Shown here in pieces: positions 34,812-41,813 of a stretch of DNA of 64,000 nucleotides. The stretch covers positions 124,001-188,000 of the forward strand of contig NZ_JACHIP010000006.1 of assembly GCF_014203275.1 (NCBI RefSeq), in the 5' to 3' direction. The stretch's first letter is position 1. Each line of letters begins with the position of its first letter. Under the pieces are notes generated by a model. The model ran no database searches and was not told the DNA's origin. It saw only the letters and a list, made by a program, of their open reading frames with translations. The position numbers and the translations under genes were made by a program. This stretch comes from Granulicella aggregans. GTDB taxonomy: Bacteria; Acidobacteriota; Terriglobia; Terriglobales; Acidobacteriaceae.

Positions 34812-36281
34812 CTACAGTTGAACGATGAGCCAGCCGGCCTGGGTGGGCACGGCGGCATACGGAGTTGCAAAAAATCGGCCATCGGGTGTGCGGAGGACGA
34901 CGCGGGAGACGGGAACTACGACGTCACCGTCCTGCTCATCGTTTGTGAAGTCGCTCGCACGTTTGGCTTGAACTGAACGCTTGCTGGATGGCTCTTCGAA
35001 CGACGAAAGAACGAGCCACTGGGGCTTTGCCTGACGTGGTGAGCTCTTGCGCTGGGCCGTCTGCGCTTGTGTGGGAGCGTCTACATTCGCCTTTACGGAG
35101 ATAGCAGCTACGGGATGCTCTTCAATGGTTTGGGCGTGGGTCAATGGAATTGAAGACGGGTGCATCGAGCGATTTGGTTGGGTTTGGGGCAGACGCAGGT
35201 TGGCGTTCTCGAAGTGTGGAGCGACGGTTTGGCGATGTTCTCTCGGCACCGTGATCGCCTCCGCTTGCGCGGAGTTTACGGGTGCATTCTGACTGGTCGC
35301 GGCGCGGAAGGAGACCAGCTCCGGGGCATGCGAGATTGCGGCTGAGCCGCCGATGATCGCCACGACGAGAACTGCGGCGATGGCAGGACGGCCTGCGGTG
35401 CGTTGGCCCCCAACTGAGCTCAAGATGCTTTCGATTCGCTGAGCAAACTCTGAACGGCGGGCGAAGAGTTTGCCGGTGCCGAAGGCTCCGAGCGCGAGGG
35501 CTACCATGCGACGGCGGGCGCTGAGATTGAGGCGGCGCTCGGCGATGGAGGTCAGGCTGGCGGCGTAGGCGCGGGGGGTTTTGGTGCGGGCGAGGACGCC
35601 GTCGTCGCAGGCGATCTCGCGCTCGGTGGAGAGGCGGCGGTCGATCCAGAACATGGCCGGATTGAGCGGGAAGAGAACGAGGCCGATCTTCTGGAGGAGG
35701 TTCAGCCAGTCGTCGCGGCGGCGGAGGTGTTCCATTTCGTGAAGGACGATGTGGCGGAGTTCGGTGGGCGATAGCTGGTCGCAGAGCCAATCTGGAATGA
35801 GGATCTTGGGGGCGAAGAAGCCGATGACGCTGGGACGATCTACGTCCGGGGTGGTGCAGACCTGAACCGCACGATTGGATTGCAGGTTGGCCGATTCCAG
35901 AGCTTCCGGAGGGAGTGGCCGGGCTTCGCTCCAAAGCTTGCGCAGGCTAACGGCTTCGAGCGTAAGCCTTACGAGGCGAAGAATCGATGCGCCGAGCCAG
36001 ATTGCGGCGAGGAGATAGCTCCAGCGGGGATCGAGGAGGAGATGGCTCGGTGCGGCGGCTGAGGTTGGGCTCGAGGTGAAGAGGTGGGCGAGGGGCATCG
36101 CCGCCGAGGCGCAGAAGACGGCGGTCCAGATGGCGAAGCGGGCGGAGGCGGTAGTTCCGGGGAGGAGACGAAGGATGAGGCCAGTGACGACGGCCAGGGC
36201 GATTCCCTGCCAGAGGCCGGCAATCAGAGCCTGGGCTGCGGGGATGGCGGCGTGCTGCAAGAACTCAAAAGGAAGGTGCAT
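34812..36281 (-). CDS. M56 family (BlaR1-like) metallopeptidase
   Basis: 489 aa. TM helices at about 13-35, 45-65, 85-105 and near 305-325. The zinc motif H-E-M-E-H is at 181-185, followed by R-R-R-D-D-W, with Glu/Asp in S-T-E-R-E-I-A-C-D-D (218-227), the M56 arrangement of BlaR1/MecR1. There is no penicillin-binding sensor domain; instead the C-terminal ~165 residues are a low-complexity periplasmic region. These proteins sense an envelope signal and inactivate the partner BlaI repressor. The start is 2 bp after blaI and degP follows after 32 bp, so an envelope-protease output is likely. Confidence 0.9.
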   Translation of the reverse strand: MHLPFEFLQHAAIPAAQALIAGLWQGIALAVVTGLILRLLPGTTASARFAIWTAVFCASAAMPLAHLFTSSPTSAAAPSHLLLDPRWSYLLAAIWLGASILRLVRLTLEAVSLRKLWSEARPLPPEALESANLQSNRAVQVCTTPDVDRPSVIGFFAPKILIPDWLCDQLSPTELRHIVLHEMEHLRRRDDWLNLLQKIGLVLFPLNPAMFWIDRRLSTEREIACDDGVLARTKTPRAYAASLTSIAERRLNLSARRRMVALALGAFGTGKLFARRSEFAQRIESILSSVGGQRTAGRPAIAAVLVVAIIGGSAAISHAPELVSFRAATSQNAPVNSAQAEAITVPREHRQTVAPHFENANLRLPQTQPNRSMHPSSIPLTHAQTIEEHPVAAISVKANVDAPTQAQTAQRKSSPRQAKPQWLVLSSFEEPSSKRSVQAKRASDFTNDEQDGDVVVPVSRVVLRTPDGRFFATPYAAVPTQAGWLIVQL

Positions 36282-36283
36282 GG

Positions 36284-36703
36284 CTATGCCTCCTCCCTTT
36301 GCGCTGATTCCTGGGGGGTTGCGTCTTCGGGCGCTTCTGCAATGGCTTGCTTCAGGCGCTGGAGCTCCTCGGGGGTGATCTCGTCGTCGCCGAGGAGCGA
36401 GAGAAGGAGGCGTTCGCGGGAGTTGCCGAAGAAGCGCTGCATGATGTGGCGGACCTCGGTCTGGCTGGCCTCCTGCTCGGCGACGCAGGGGCTGTAGAGG
36501 AAGGCGCGGGCCTCCTGGCGGTGGGTGACGTATCCCTTTTGCTCGAGGATGCGGATCGTGGTGAGGACGGAGTTATAAGCGAGGGTCGCACCGGCGGGCA
36601 TGGCGGCGACGAGATCGCCGACGGCGGACTCTCCGCGACGCCAGAGAATCTTCATGAGCCTGAGTTCGGCTTCGGTGAGCGTGATGGAGCGCTTCGGCGG
36701 CAT
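36284..36703 (-). CDS. BlaI/MecI/CopY family repressor
   Basis: 139 aa winged-helix repressor: L-T-E-A-E-L-R-L-M-K-I-L-W-R-R-G at the start, T-L-A-Y-N-S-V-L-T-T-I-R-I-L-E-Q-K-G-Y-V as recognition region (about 48-67), then the dimerisation helices. Such proteins bind dyad operators and are cleaved when the M56 partner is activated. A 16-bp palindrome sits 20 bp before its start and a second in degP. The M56 gene follows after 2 bp. The C-terminus is acidic and extended by about 15 residues relative to MecI. Confidence 0.93.
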   Translation of the reverse strand: MPPKRSITLTEAELRLMKILWRRGESAVGDLVAAMPAGATLAYNSVLTTIRILEQKGYVTHRQEARAFLYSPCVAEQEASQTEVRHIMQRFFGNSRERLLLSLLGDDEITPEELQRLKQAIAEAPEDATPQESAQREEA

Positions 36704-36723
36704 CGTCAGCTGTGAGACGGAGC

Positions 36724-36739
36724 AACTAATGGATTAGTT
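36724..36739. promoter_or_regulatory. BlaI-type operator upstream of blaI
   Basis: AACTAAT-GG-ATTAGTT, perfect 7-bp arms, 20 bp upstream of the blaI ATG, in the position expected for autorepression. Confidence 0.7.
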
Positions 36740-36795
36740 AGCAAAGATTTCTGAGGACGTGGAGTGTAGACGAATGGTGAATACCAAACTCCCAA

Positions 36796-36839
36796 ATTAA
36801 AGTAGCAAGGCCGCCCGGAGGCGGCCTTGCTACTTTAAT
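36796..36839 (-). terminator. Very strong hairpin terminator of the Cys-peptide gene
   Basis: 20-bp perfect stem (36796-36815 with 36820-36839) and loop CGGA. On the minus strand it ends in ATTAAAGTAGC...TTTAAT and is followed by TTGGGAG. It begins 5 bp beyond the Cys-peptide stop codon and separates that unit from blaI. Confidence 0.85.
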
Positions 36840-36844
36840 GTTTG

Positions 36845-36973
36845 CTACTTGCAGCAGCTGCCACCATCGCAGCAGGTTGGATCACCGCAGCAGGCATTGA
36901 GGGTTGTGGCCGAAGCCGACAGAGAGACGAGCATGACTGCTGCAAATACCAACGATAGGGCCTTGATCTTCAT
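36845..36973 (-). CDS. 42-aa exported Cys-rich peptide, CC-x4-CC-x4-CC
   Basis: ATG 36973 is preceded by AAAGGAG with 5-nt spacing, an excellent SD; the stop is TAG at 36845-36847. Residues 1-22 are a signal peptide (M-K-I-K, hydrophobic core, S-A-S-A). The predicted mature peptide is 20 residues ending CCGDPTCCDGGSCCK, with six Cys in three vicinal pairs spaced exactly four residues apart. Asp residues occur between pairs. I do not recognise it. Regular vicinal Cys suggests metal or cluster binding, or disulfide chemistry; a modified peptide is also possible. A 5-bp hairpin (37013-37026) lies in its leader, and a Cys-rich exported protein and two MacB-type permeases are encoded upstream on the same strand. 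Confidence 0.7.
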   Translation of the reverse strand: MKIKALSLVFAAVMLVSLSASATTLNACCGDPTCCDGGSCCK

Positions 36974-37043
36974 AAAATCTCCTTTAGGTTTCCTGCGAGA
37001 AGGCGACACGACGGTCCATCAGGACCAGCCGTGAAATACGAAC

Positions 37044-37059
37044 AGAGATGAAAATCTCT
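37044..37059 (-). terminator. Weak hairpin after the 118-aa Cys-rich gene
   Basis: AGAGAT (37044-37049) and ATCTCT (37054-37059), 4-nt loop, directly after the stop codon at 37060. Too weak to stop transcription fully, so read-through into the Cys peptide gene is possible. Confidence 0.35.
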
Positions 37060-37416
37060 CTAAATTCGAAGATCGTCTTTAAGCTGAAAGACGGTCGCTT
37101 GATAGCGCAGACCTGGAGTCAACTCGCGTGGAGCCACGAGGGTGAAAGGAGCCGGAGCGTGGTGAATACTCCCAGAGCGTGACGCGGGACGGACAGCCTC
37201 CGATTTGCTCTCTTCTTTTGCGGCAACTGTAATGGGGGCCTGACACGCCGGACAAGATCCAGGCGCATAGTTCCCCGGTAGCGGACAGCAAGGGGAGCTG
37301 TCGGGCTGACATAGCGGAAACTCCGCCGAGAGGTGCTCGGCAAAAGACGCGCTCGTGAGCCAAAGACATGCCAGGAAAAGCGCGATGACCCGACGAAGAT
37401 GGCTACCAGAACTCAC
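37060..37416 (-). CDS. Cys-rich exported protein, unknown
   Basis: 118 aa from a GTG start without a strong SD. A signal peptide is clear (R-R-V-I-A-L-F-L-A-C-L-W-L-T-S-A-S-F-A). The mature part begins with a Cys cluster: L-C-Q-P-D-S-S-P-C-C-P-L-P (about 35-47) and S-C-P-A-C-Q-A (about 53-59), a C-x7-C-C and C-x2-C pattern suited to metal binding. The remainder is Ser/Pro-rich with a conserved-looking C-terminus. It lies 72 bp after the second ABC permease and 86 bp before the 42-aa Cys peptide. Both encode exported Cys-rich products, suggesting a shared metal- or thiol-related task. Confidence 0.6.
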   Translation of the reverse strand: MSSGSHLRRVIALFLACLWLTSASFAEHLSAEFPLCQPDSSPCCPLPGNYAPGSCPACQAPITVAAKEESKSEAVRPASRSGSIHHAPAPFTLVAPRELTPGLRYQATVFQLKDDLRI

Positions 37417-37488
37417 AGGTTAACTCTAGCGTATCCTTTCGCTGCGCAGATATTGTTTCGCACGGAAAGATAGCGATATAAGAGGCGG

Positions 37489-38727
37489 CTATTCGTAGCG
37501 TAAAGCTTCAATCGGGTTGAGGTTGGCGGCCTGGATGGCGGGGATCATGCCGCTGATGGTGCCTACGATGATGAGAATGCCCGAGGCCATGAGGACAGTC
37601 GCAGGGGCGATCAGGAGATGGATGTCCGCGGCTTCGCCGTTGGTGGCGATGGCGCTGTAGAGCGTGACGCTGCCCACCACTTTGCTGACGATGTAGGCGA
37701 GCGCTACACCGGCAAATCCGCCAATGCTGGAGATGACGAGGGCCTCGGCTAGGAACTGGAAGAGGATGTGGCGTTTGCGCGCGCCGAGGGCTTTTTCGAC
37801 GCCGATCTCGCGGGTGCGCTGCTGAACGCTGACCAGCATGATGTTCATCAGGCCGATTCCGGCGATGCCGAGGGTCAGCGCTCCGATGAAGAGCAGAAGA
37901 ACCTGGAGGCCGAGGGTAACGATGCGGAACTGGGCGAGGCCCTGCATAATGTTGGCGACGTAGACGGCGTTGCGGTCTGTGGGACGGAAGGCGTGGTAGC
38001 CGGCGAGCGAGGTGCGGAGGGCCTTTTCTACCTCGAGATAGTTGCCGTTGTAGCTCATCCAGATGCCGTCGAGATACTTGGTGTCCTTGATGTCGGACAT
38101 GGTGGTGAAGGGGACTTTGACCATGCGGTTGATGTCGTTGTCGCCCTCCTGCATCTTGGCCTGGAGGATGCCGATGACCTCGAAGGTGATGCCGTTGAGG
38201 CGGATGTTCTGACCGACGGCGTAGGCGCCGGAGAAGAGCTTGCTCTTGGACTCCGAGCCGAGGATGACGACGTGGCGGCGCTCGGTAAGGTCCTGCTGGC
38301 TGATGGCGCGGCCCTGGGCGATGTCCATCTTCTGGATGGTCTGGAGTTCGGGCTCGATGCCTTCGACCTCCCAGGTGTAGGTGTGGAGGTCGTTGGCGAC
38401 GGGAACGGTCTTTGAGACGACGGCGGAGGTGTGGATGATTCCGGGAACGGTCTCCTGGATGCGCTCGACGTCTTCGCGGGTAAGGCGGACGAGGACGCCG
38501 GCTCGGGAGCCTCCGGCCTGCTCGCTGGTAGTGCCGGGGAAGACGCCCATCATGTTGGTGCCCCACTGGGCGAAGATGGTCTCGATGGCGCGACCGAAGC
38601 CGGCACCGAAGGCGAGGAGAAGGATGACAGTGGCGATGCCCCAGGCCATGCCGACGATGGTGATGGTGGTGCGGCGCATGTTGAAGCGCATGGCCTCCAT
38701 GGCCTGGCCGAAGATGTCTTTGATCAT
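37489..38727 (-). CDS. ABC transporter permease, MacB type (second)
   Basis: 412 aa from ATG 38727 (M-I-K-D-I-F-G-Q-A), 2 bp after the first permease. N-terminal MacB periplasmic core domain (about 20-245) follows one TM helix; three TM helices form the FtsX-type C-terminal domain (from about 280, G-I-G-L-M-N-I-M-L-V-S-V-Q-Q-R-T-R-E-I-G). These permeases work with a separate MacB-type ATPase and often export peptides, lipoproteins or antibiotics. No ATPase gene is in the window. Tandem permeases that differ in sequence probably form a heterodimer. Confidence 0.9.
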   Translation of the reverse strand: MIKDIFGQAMEAMRFNMRRTTITIVGMAWGIATVILLLAFGAGFGRAIETIFAQWGTNMMGVFPGTTSEQAGGSRAGVLVRLTREDVERIQETVPGIIHTSAVVSKTVPVANDLHTYTWEVEGIEPELQTIQKMDIAQGRAISQQDLTERRHVVILGSESKSKLFSGAYAVGQNIRLNGITFEVIGILQAKMQEGDNDINRMVKVPFTTMSDIKDTKYLDGIWMSYNGNYLEVEKALRTSLAGYHAFRPTDRNAVYVANIMQGLAQFRIVTLGLQVLLLFIGALTLGIAGIGLMNIMLVSVQQRTREIGVEKALGARKRHILFQFLAEALVISSIGGFAGVALAYIVSKVVGSVTLYSAIATNGEAADIHLLIAPATVLMASGILIIVGTISGMIPAIQAANLNPIEALRYE

Positions 38728-38729
38728 GG

Positions 38730-39986
38730 TTACTCTTTCCTCAGGGCTTCGACGGGTTCGAGCATGGCGGCGCGGCGGGCGGGATAGATGCCGGCGACGA
38801 CTCCGCAAAGGGTGAGGCTGCCGAAGGCGACGGCGGCGGACCAGGGGACGAGGCGGGGTGGGTCGAAGCCGGTGTCGTTGTTGCCGATCGCAGAGCCCAG
38901 CAGGATCATGAGCGCGGCAGCGGCACCGATGCCGATGAGACCGCTGACTCCGGTGAGGGTGAGGCCTTCGAAGAAGAACTGCAGCATGATGCTGCGCTGG
39001 GTTGCGCCGAGGGCCTTGCGGAGACCGATCTCCTTGGTGCGCTCGCTGACGGTGACGAGCATGATATTGACGATGCCGACGGCTCCGAGCATGAGGGTTA
39101 CGACACCGACTCCGCCGAGGAAGATGTCCATGGAGGTGAAGATGATGCCGATCATGCGGCTGGACTTAATGGAGTCCCACTCCTCGATGGCGTCGGGCAG
39201 GTTGGGATCGAAGCCGTGACGTTCGCCGATGACGCGGTGGACTTCGGTCTTGGCGGTCTCGTTGAGTTCAGGGGTGATCGGCTGGTACTGGATCGAGGAG
39301 ATGGCATCTTTGGGGACGTTTTCGCCGGTGATGGGGAATAGCTCCATCATCGTGGAGAGAGGGATGTAGATCTTCTGGTTGTCGTTGTCGTCGTTGCCGC
39401 GGCCGACTTTTTTGGCGACACCGATGACCTGGAAGCGGTAGCCGTTGATGGTGATGTAGGAGCCGACGGAGGGGCGGCCGGGAAAGAGCAGGATGTTGTT
39501 CTTCTGGCCGATGATGGCGACGAGGCGCTTCTGGGTGAGGTCGTCGGCGTCGAGGAAGCGGCCCTGCGCGATGGGGAGGTTGCGGATGTCGGGGTAGTTC
39601 TGCTCGACGCCCATGACGGGGCCGCCGGCGCTTGAGAACTCGGAGACTTCCTTGAGGTCGCCGCGATTGATGAGGGCGGTAGCGGCGCGGACGTGCGGGG
39701 ACTGGGAGCGGATGGCGTTCGCGTCAGAGAGGGTGAGCTTGTAGGGGAGCATGCCCTGGTGCTGCTCGGGGAGGGCGGGGATGGTGCCGCCCCACATCAT
39801 GATGACGTCGGTGCCGAGTTCGGAGAGGCCGCGTTTCTGGCCCGAGCGGAAGCCTTCGCCGAGTCCGACGAGGAGGAGGAGCGAGGCGACTCCCCAGGCG
39901 ATGCCGAACATGGTGAGGAAGGACCGGAGCTTGTTGGCCCAGATGGCCTGGAAGACCTGCACGAAGATCTGGAGTAGTCCCTGCAT
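38730..39986 (-). CDS. ABC transporter permease, MacB type (first)
   Basis: 418 aa from ATG 39986, with AAGGAAG upstream; the frame extends 72 codons further into the repeat region without support. One N-terminal TM helix (F-L-T-M-F-G-I-A-W-G-V-A-S-L-L-L-L), the MacB periplasmic core domain, and three C-terminal TM helices with the FtsX signature M-L-V-T-V-S-E-R-T-K-E-I-G-L-R-K-A-L-G. Resembles the partner encoded 2 bp downstream. It opens the unit that also contains the Cys-rich 118-aa gene. The 384-bp upstream region holds a long repeat and no ATPase. Confidence 0.9.
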   Translation of the reverse strand: MQGLLQIFVQVFQAIWANKLRSFLTMFGIAWGVASLLLLVGLGEGFRSGQKRGLSELGTDVIMMWGGTIPALPEQHQGMLPYKLTLSDANAIRSQSPHVRAATALINRGDLKEVSEFSSAGGPVMGVEQNYPDIRNLPIAQGRFLDADDLTQKRLVAIIGQKNNILLFPGRPSVGSYITINGYRFQVIGVAKKVGRGNDDNDNQKIYIPLSTMMELFPITGENVPKDAISSIQYQPITPELNETAKTEVHRVIGERHGFDPNLPDAIEEWDSIKSSRMIGIIFTSMDIFLGGVGVVTLMLGAVGIVNIMLVTVSERTKEIGLRKALGATQRSIMLQFFFEGLTLTGVSGLIGIGAAAALMILLGSAIGNNDTGFDPPRLVPWSAAVAFGSLTLCGVVAGIYPARRAAMLEPVEALRKE

Positions 39987-40115
39987 GATGTGCGACTTCC
40001 TTCTGGGCGGCGGTACAGGGGGTAGTACGCAACGTACGGGCGGAGAGTTCCGTTGATCTTTGTAAGACGGGAGTCGGGGTTGAAAGGTTCGGGAGGTGTG
40101 GGTGATTGTGGTGTA

Positions 40116-40271
40116 TCGGCAAAGCTGCGTGAACCTCTTTGCCAAGACAGCCTGTCCGCCTAATCGGCAGAAAGGTTCGAGCGGTATGGGTGGCGCGAGC
40201 ACTCTCGGGGTCCTTCGACTGCGTCCGGCGCAAAAGCGCGCCGGACGCCGCTCAGGATGACGGATTTGTGG
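40116..40271 (+). repeat. Intergenic direct repeat, copy A
   Basis: About 156 bp, nearly the same as 40789-40941: GCGTGAACCTCT...CTAATCGGCAGAAAGG, TCGAGCGGTATGGGTGG, GGGGTCCTTCGACT and GCTCAGGATGACGGATTTG. It contains an internal hairpin (GTCCGGCGC with GCGCCGGAC). This repeat and flanks fill the 384-bp gap 39987-40370; a short partial copy of its end follows at 40287-40308. Confidence 0.85.
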
Positions 40272-40370
40272 GGTCAGGTGTGGGTGGCTCAGGATGACGG
40301 ATTTGTAGGGTCAGGAGAAAAACGGGGACGTTTTGGGGCAGTGGAGAGGAAAGCTGCTAGGATTCGCCGC

Positions 40371-40691
40371 ATGAACGGCGGGTATGTTTATATTCTCGGC
40401 AGCGTGACCGGCACGCTTTACTTTGGAGTCACGAGTGATCTTTATGTCCGCATCGCGCAGCATAAGAATGGGGCGTTCGAAGGCTTTTCCAAGACATATG
40501 GTTGCACCCGTCTCTTATATGTCGAAACCTTCGAACTGATGCTTGCGGCCATTGCGCGTGAGAAGCAGTTGAAGGGCTGGCGTCGCGAGAAGAAACTGGC
40601 CCTGGTCCGGAAAGCTAATCCTGAGTTTGAGGATCTCGCTGCGGACTGGGGTTGGCAGATGATCGGGCCTCATGAACGGATGAGGCCCTAG
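40371..40691 (+). CDS. GIY-YIG nuclease family protein
   Basis: 106 aa from ATG 40371 (M-N-G-G-Y-V-Y-I-L-G); the frame is open 38 codons upstream through the repeat, but the domain starts here. Single GIY-YIG domain of the UvrC-N/YhbQ-like type: Y-V-Y-I-L-G-S and L-Y-F-G-V-T (the YIG motif is here YFG), Arg in D-L-Y-V-R-I-A-Q-H-K and Glu in R-E-K-Q-L-K-G-W-R-R-E-K-K. Such small nucleases nick or cut DNA or RNA; their cellular role is uncertain. The gene is framed by direct repeats A and B and an inverted partial copy, suggesting a link between nuclease and repeat. Confidence 0.88.
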   Translation: MNGGYVYILGSVTGTLYFGVTSDLYVRIAQHKNGAFEGFSKTYGCTRLLYVETFELMLAAIAREKQLKGWRREKKLALVRKANPEFEDLAADWGWQMIGPHERMRP

Positions 40692-40714
40692 CGCCACTCC
40701 GTCGCTCCCCAAAA

Positions 40715-40775
40715 CCCGTCATCCTGAGCAGAGCAGGTCGCGGTTTCATCGCGAACTGCGGAGTCGAAGGACCCC
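40715..40775 (-). repeat. Intergenic repeat, inverted partial copy
   Basis: Reverse-orientation version of the GGGGTCCTTCGACT ... GCTCAGGATGACGG core, 24 bp after the GIY-YIG stop. Confidence 0.75.
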
Positions 40776-40788
40776 GATATCACTCACG

Positions 40789-40941
40789 TTGCCGAAGCCG
40801 CGTGAACCTCTCTGCCAATACAGCCGGCGAGCCTAATCGGCAGAAAGGTTCGAGCGGTATGGGTGGCGCGAGCACTCTCGGGGTCCTTCGACTGTGTCCG
40901 GCCAAAAGCGCAGGACTCCGCTCAGGATGACGGATTTGTGG
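40789..40941 (+). repeat. Intergenic direct repeat, copy B
   Basis: About 153 bp, same orientation as copy A and 673 bp away; the central stretch GGCAGAAAGGTTCGAGCGGT through GTCCTTCGACT is identical. Copies A and B thus enclose the GIY-YIG gene. Confidence 0.85.
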
Positions 40942-40966
40942 AGGGGTGCTCACGAAAACCAGGATG

Positions 40967-41521
40967 TCATGCGGACTTGATGTTTTTCATCAGCATGGGG
41001 GCATCGGGGTCGGCCTGGATGGTAAGAGAAAAGGCCAGCGTTGCGAAGAAGTTGCTGGTGGCTGAGAGGACTTCGGCGGAGGCGGCTTCGGGATGGAGGA
41101 GGTGGATGGCATTGCCGGAGGCGAGATCGCCACGGAGGGCGAAGCAGCGATTCGGGCGGTAGGTGCAGGAGGCGAGGTCGGTAATGCTGAGAGCTTCGCT
41201 GGGAGTGCAGAGGATGGTCTTGGGCGGGGCCATGCGGTCGATGAGGCTGAAGATTTCGAGCTTGGACTCGAGTTCGTCGGGAACGAAATCGATGGCGATG
41301 TCGGCTTCGCGGACGGCGTCTTCGACGGTGAGGGCGAAGGTCATGGAGCCGGTGGCAAGCTTGCCCGATAGGTCGGCGAAGTCAGCTTCGGCGCGGCGGA
41401 GGTTGGCGGGCATGACGTCTTCGAGGATGACGTCGAAACCGGACTGGGCGCACCTTAAGGCAAAGCGGCGACCGGCCTGTCCTGCGCCGATCACCGCTAT
41501 CTTGCGAATACTGATTGTCAC
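40967..41521 (-). CDS. 3-hydroxyacyl-CoA dehydrogenase NAD-binding domain protein, single domain
   Basis: 184 aa. Only the N-terminal Rossmann domain of 3-hydroxyacyl-CoA dehydrogenases is present (I-A-V-I-G-A-G-Q-A-G-R-R-F-A; A-D-I-A-I-D-F-V-P-D-E-L-E-S-K). The C-terminal dimerisation/substrate domain of about 100 residues is missing. Where active enzymes read H-F-F-N-P with the catalytic His, this one reads F-A-L-R-G-D-L-A-S-G. It therefore looks like an NAD-binding protein without dehydrogenase activity. It lies 10 bp after a 61-aa gene in a two-gene unit. The reading frame is intact, so it is not an obvious pseudogene. Confidence 0.75.
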   Translation of the reverse strand: MTISIRKIAVIGAGQAGRRFALRCAQSGFDVILEDVMPANLRRAEADFADLSGKLATGSMTFALTVEDAVREADIAIDFVPDELESKLEIFSLIDRMAPPKTILCTPSEALSITDLASCTYRPNRCFALRGDLASGNAIHLLHPEAASAEVLSATSNFFATLAFSLTIQADPDAPMLMKNIKSA

Positions 41522-41531
41522 AGCGTCTGAG

Positions 41532-41717
41532 TTACTTTTTGCTGGCTACGGCAGTGACGACGGACTCGTAGCTGGGTTCGGCGGACTTGATGTGGTCGGA
41601 GACGCGCTGGCGCTCCTCTTCGGTGAGCGAGGGGAGCACGGTAAGGATGCGGCGCAGCGTTACCGAGATATCGTCAACGTAGTTCATGGTGCGGATTGCT
41701 TCGCCGGAAAGCGGCAT
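41532..41717 (-). CDS. Small hypothetical protein
   Basis: 61 aa, not recognised. AAGGAG lies 7 nt before ATG 41717, strong support for translation. The sequence is helical and charged (L-R-R-I-L-T-V-L-P-S-L-T-E-E-E-R-Q-R-V-S-D-H-I), with no TM segment or Cys. It lies 10 bp upstream of the truncated 3-hydroxyacyl-CoA dehydrogenase-like gene and is probably co-transcribed with it; a small partner protein is a guess. Confidence 0.6.
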   Translation of the reverse strand: MPLSGEAIRTMNYVDDISVTLRRILTVLPSLTEEERQRVSDHIKSAEPSYESVVTAVASKK

Positions 41718-41813
41718 CTTCGTACTCCTTCGAGGTTTGTAGCGCTGGCTGACGTTGAATAGGACTTCTGCTCTCGCTCCAGTCTAAATGGAACGCCGTC
41801 CGTGCGCTTTATC

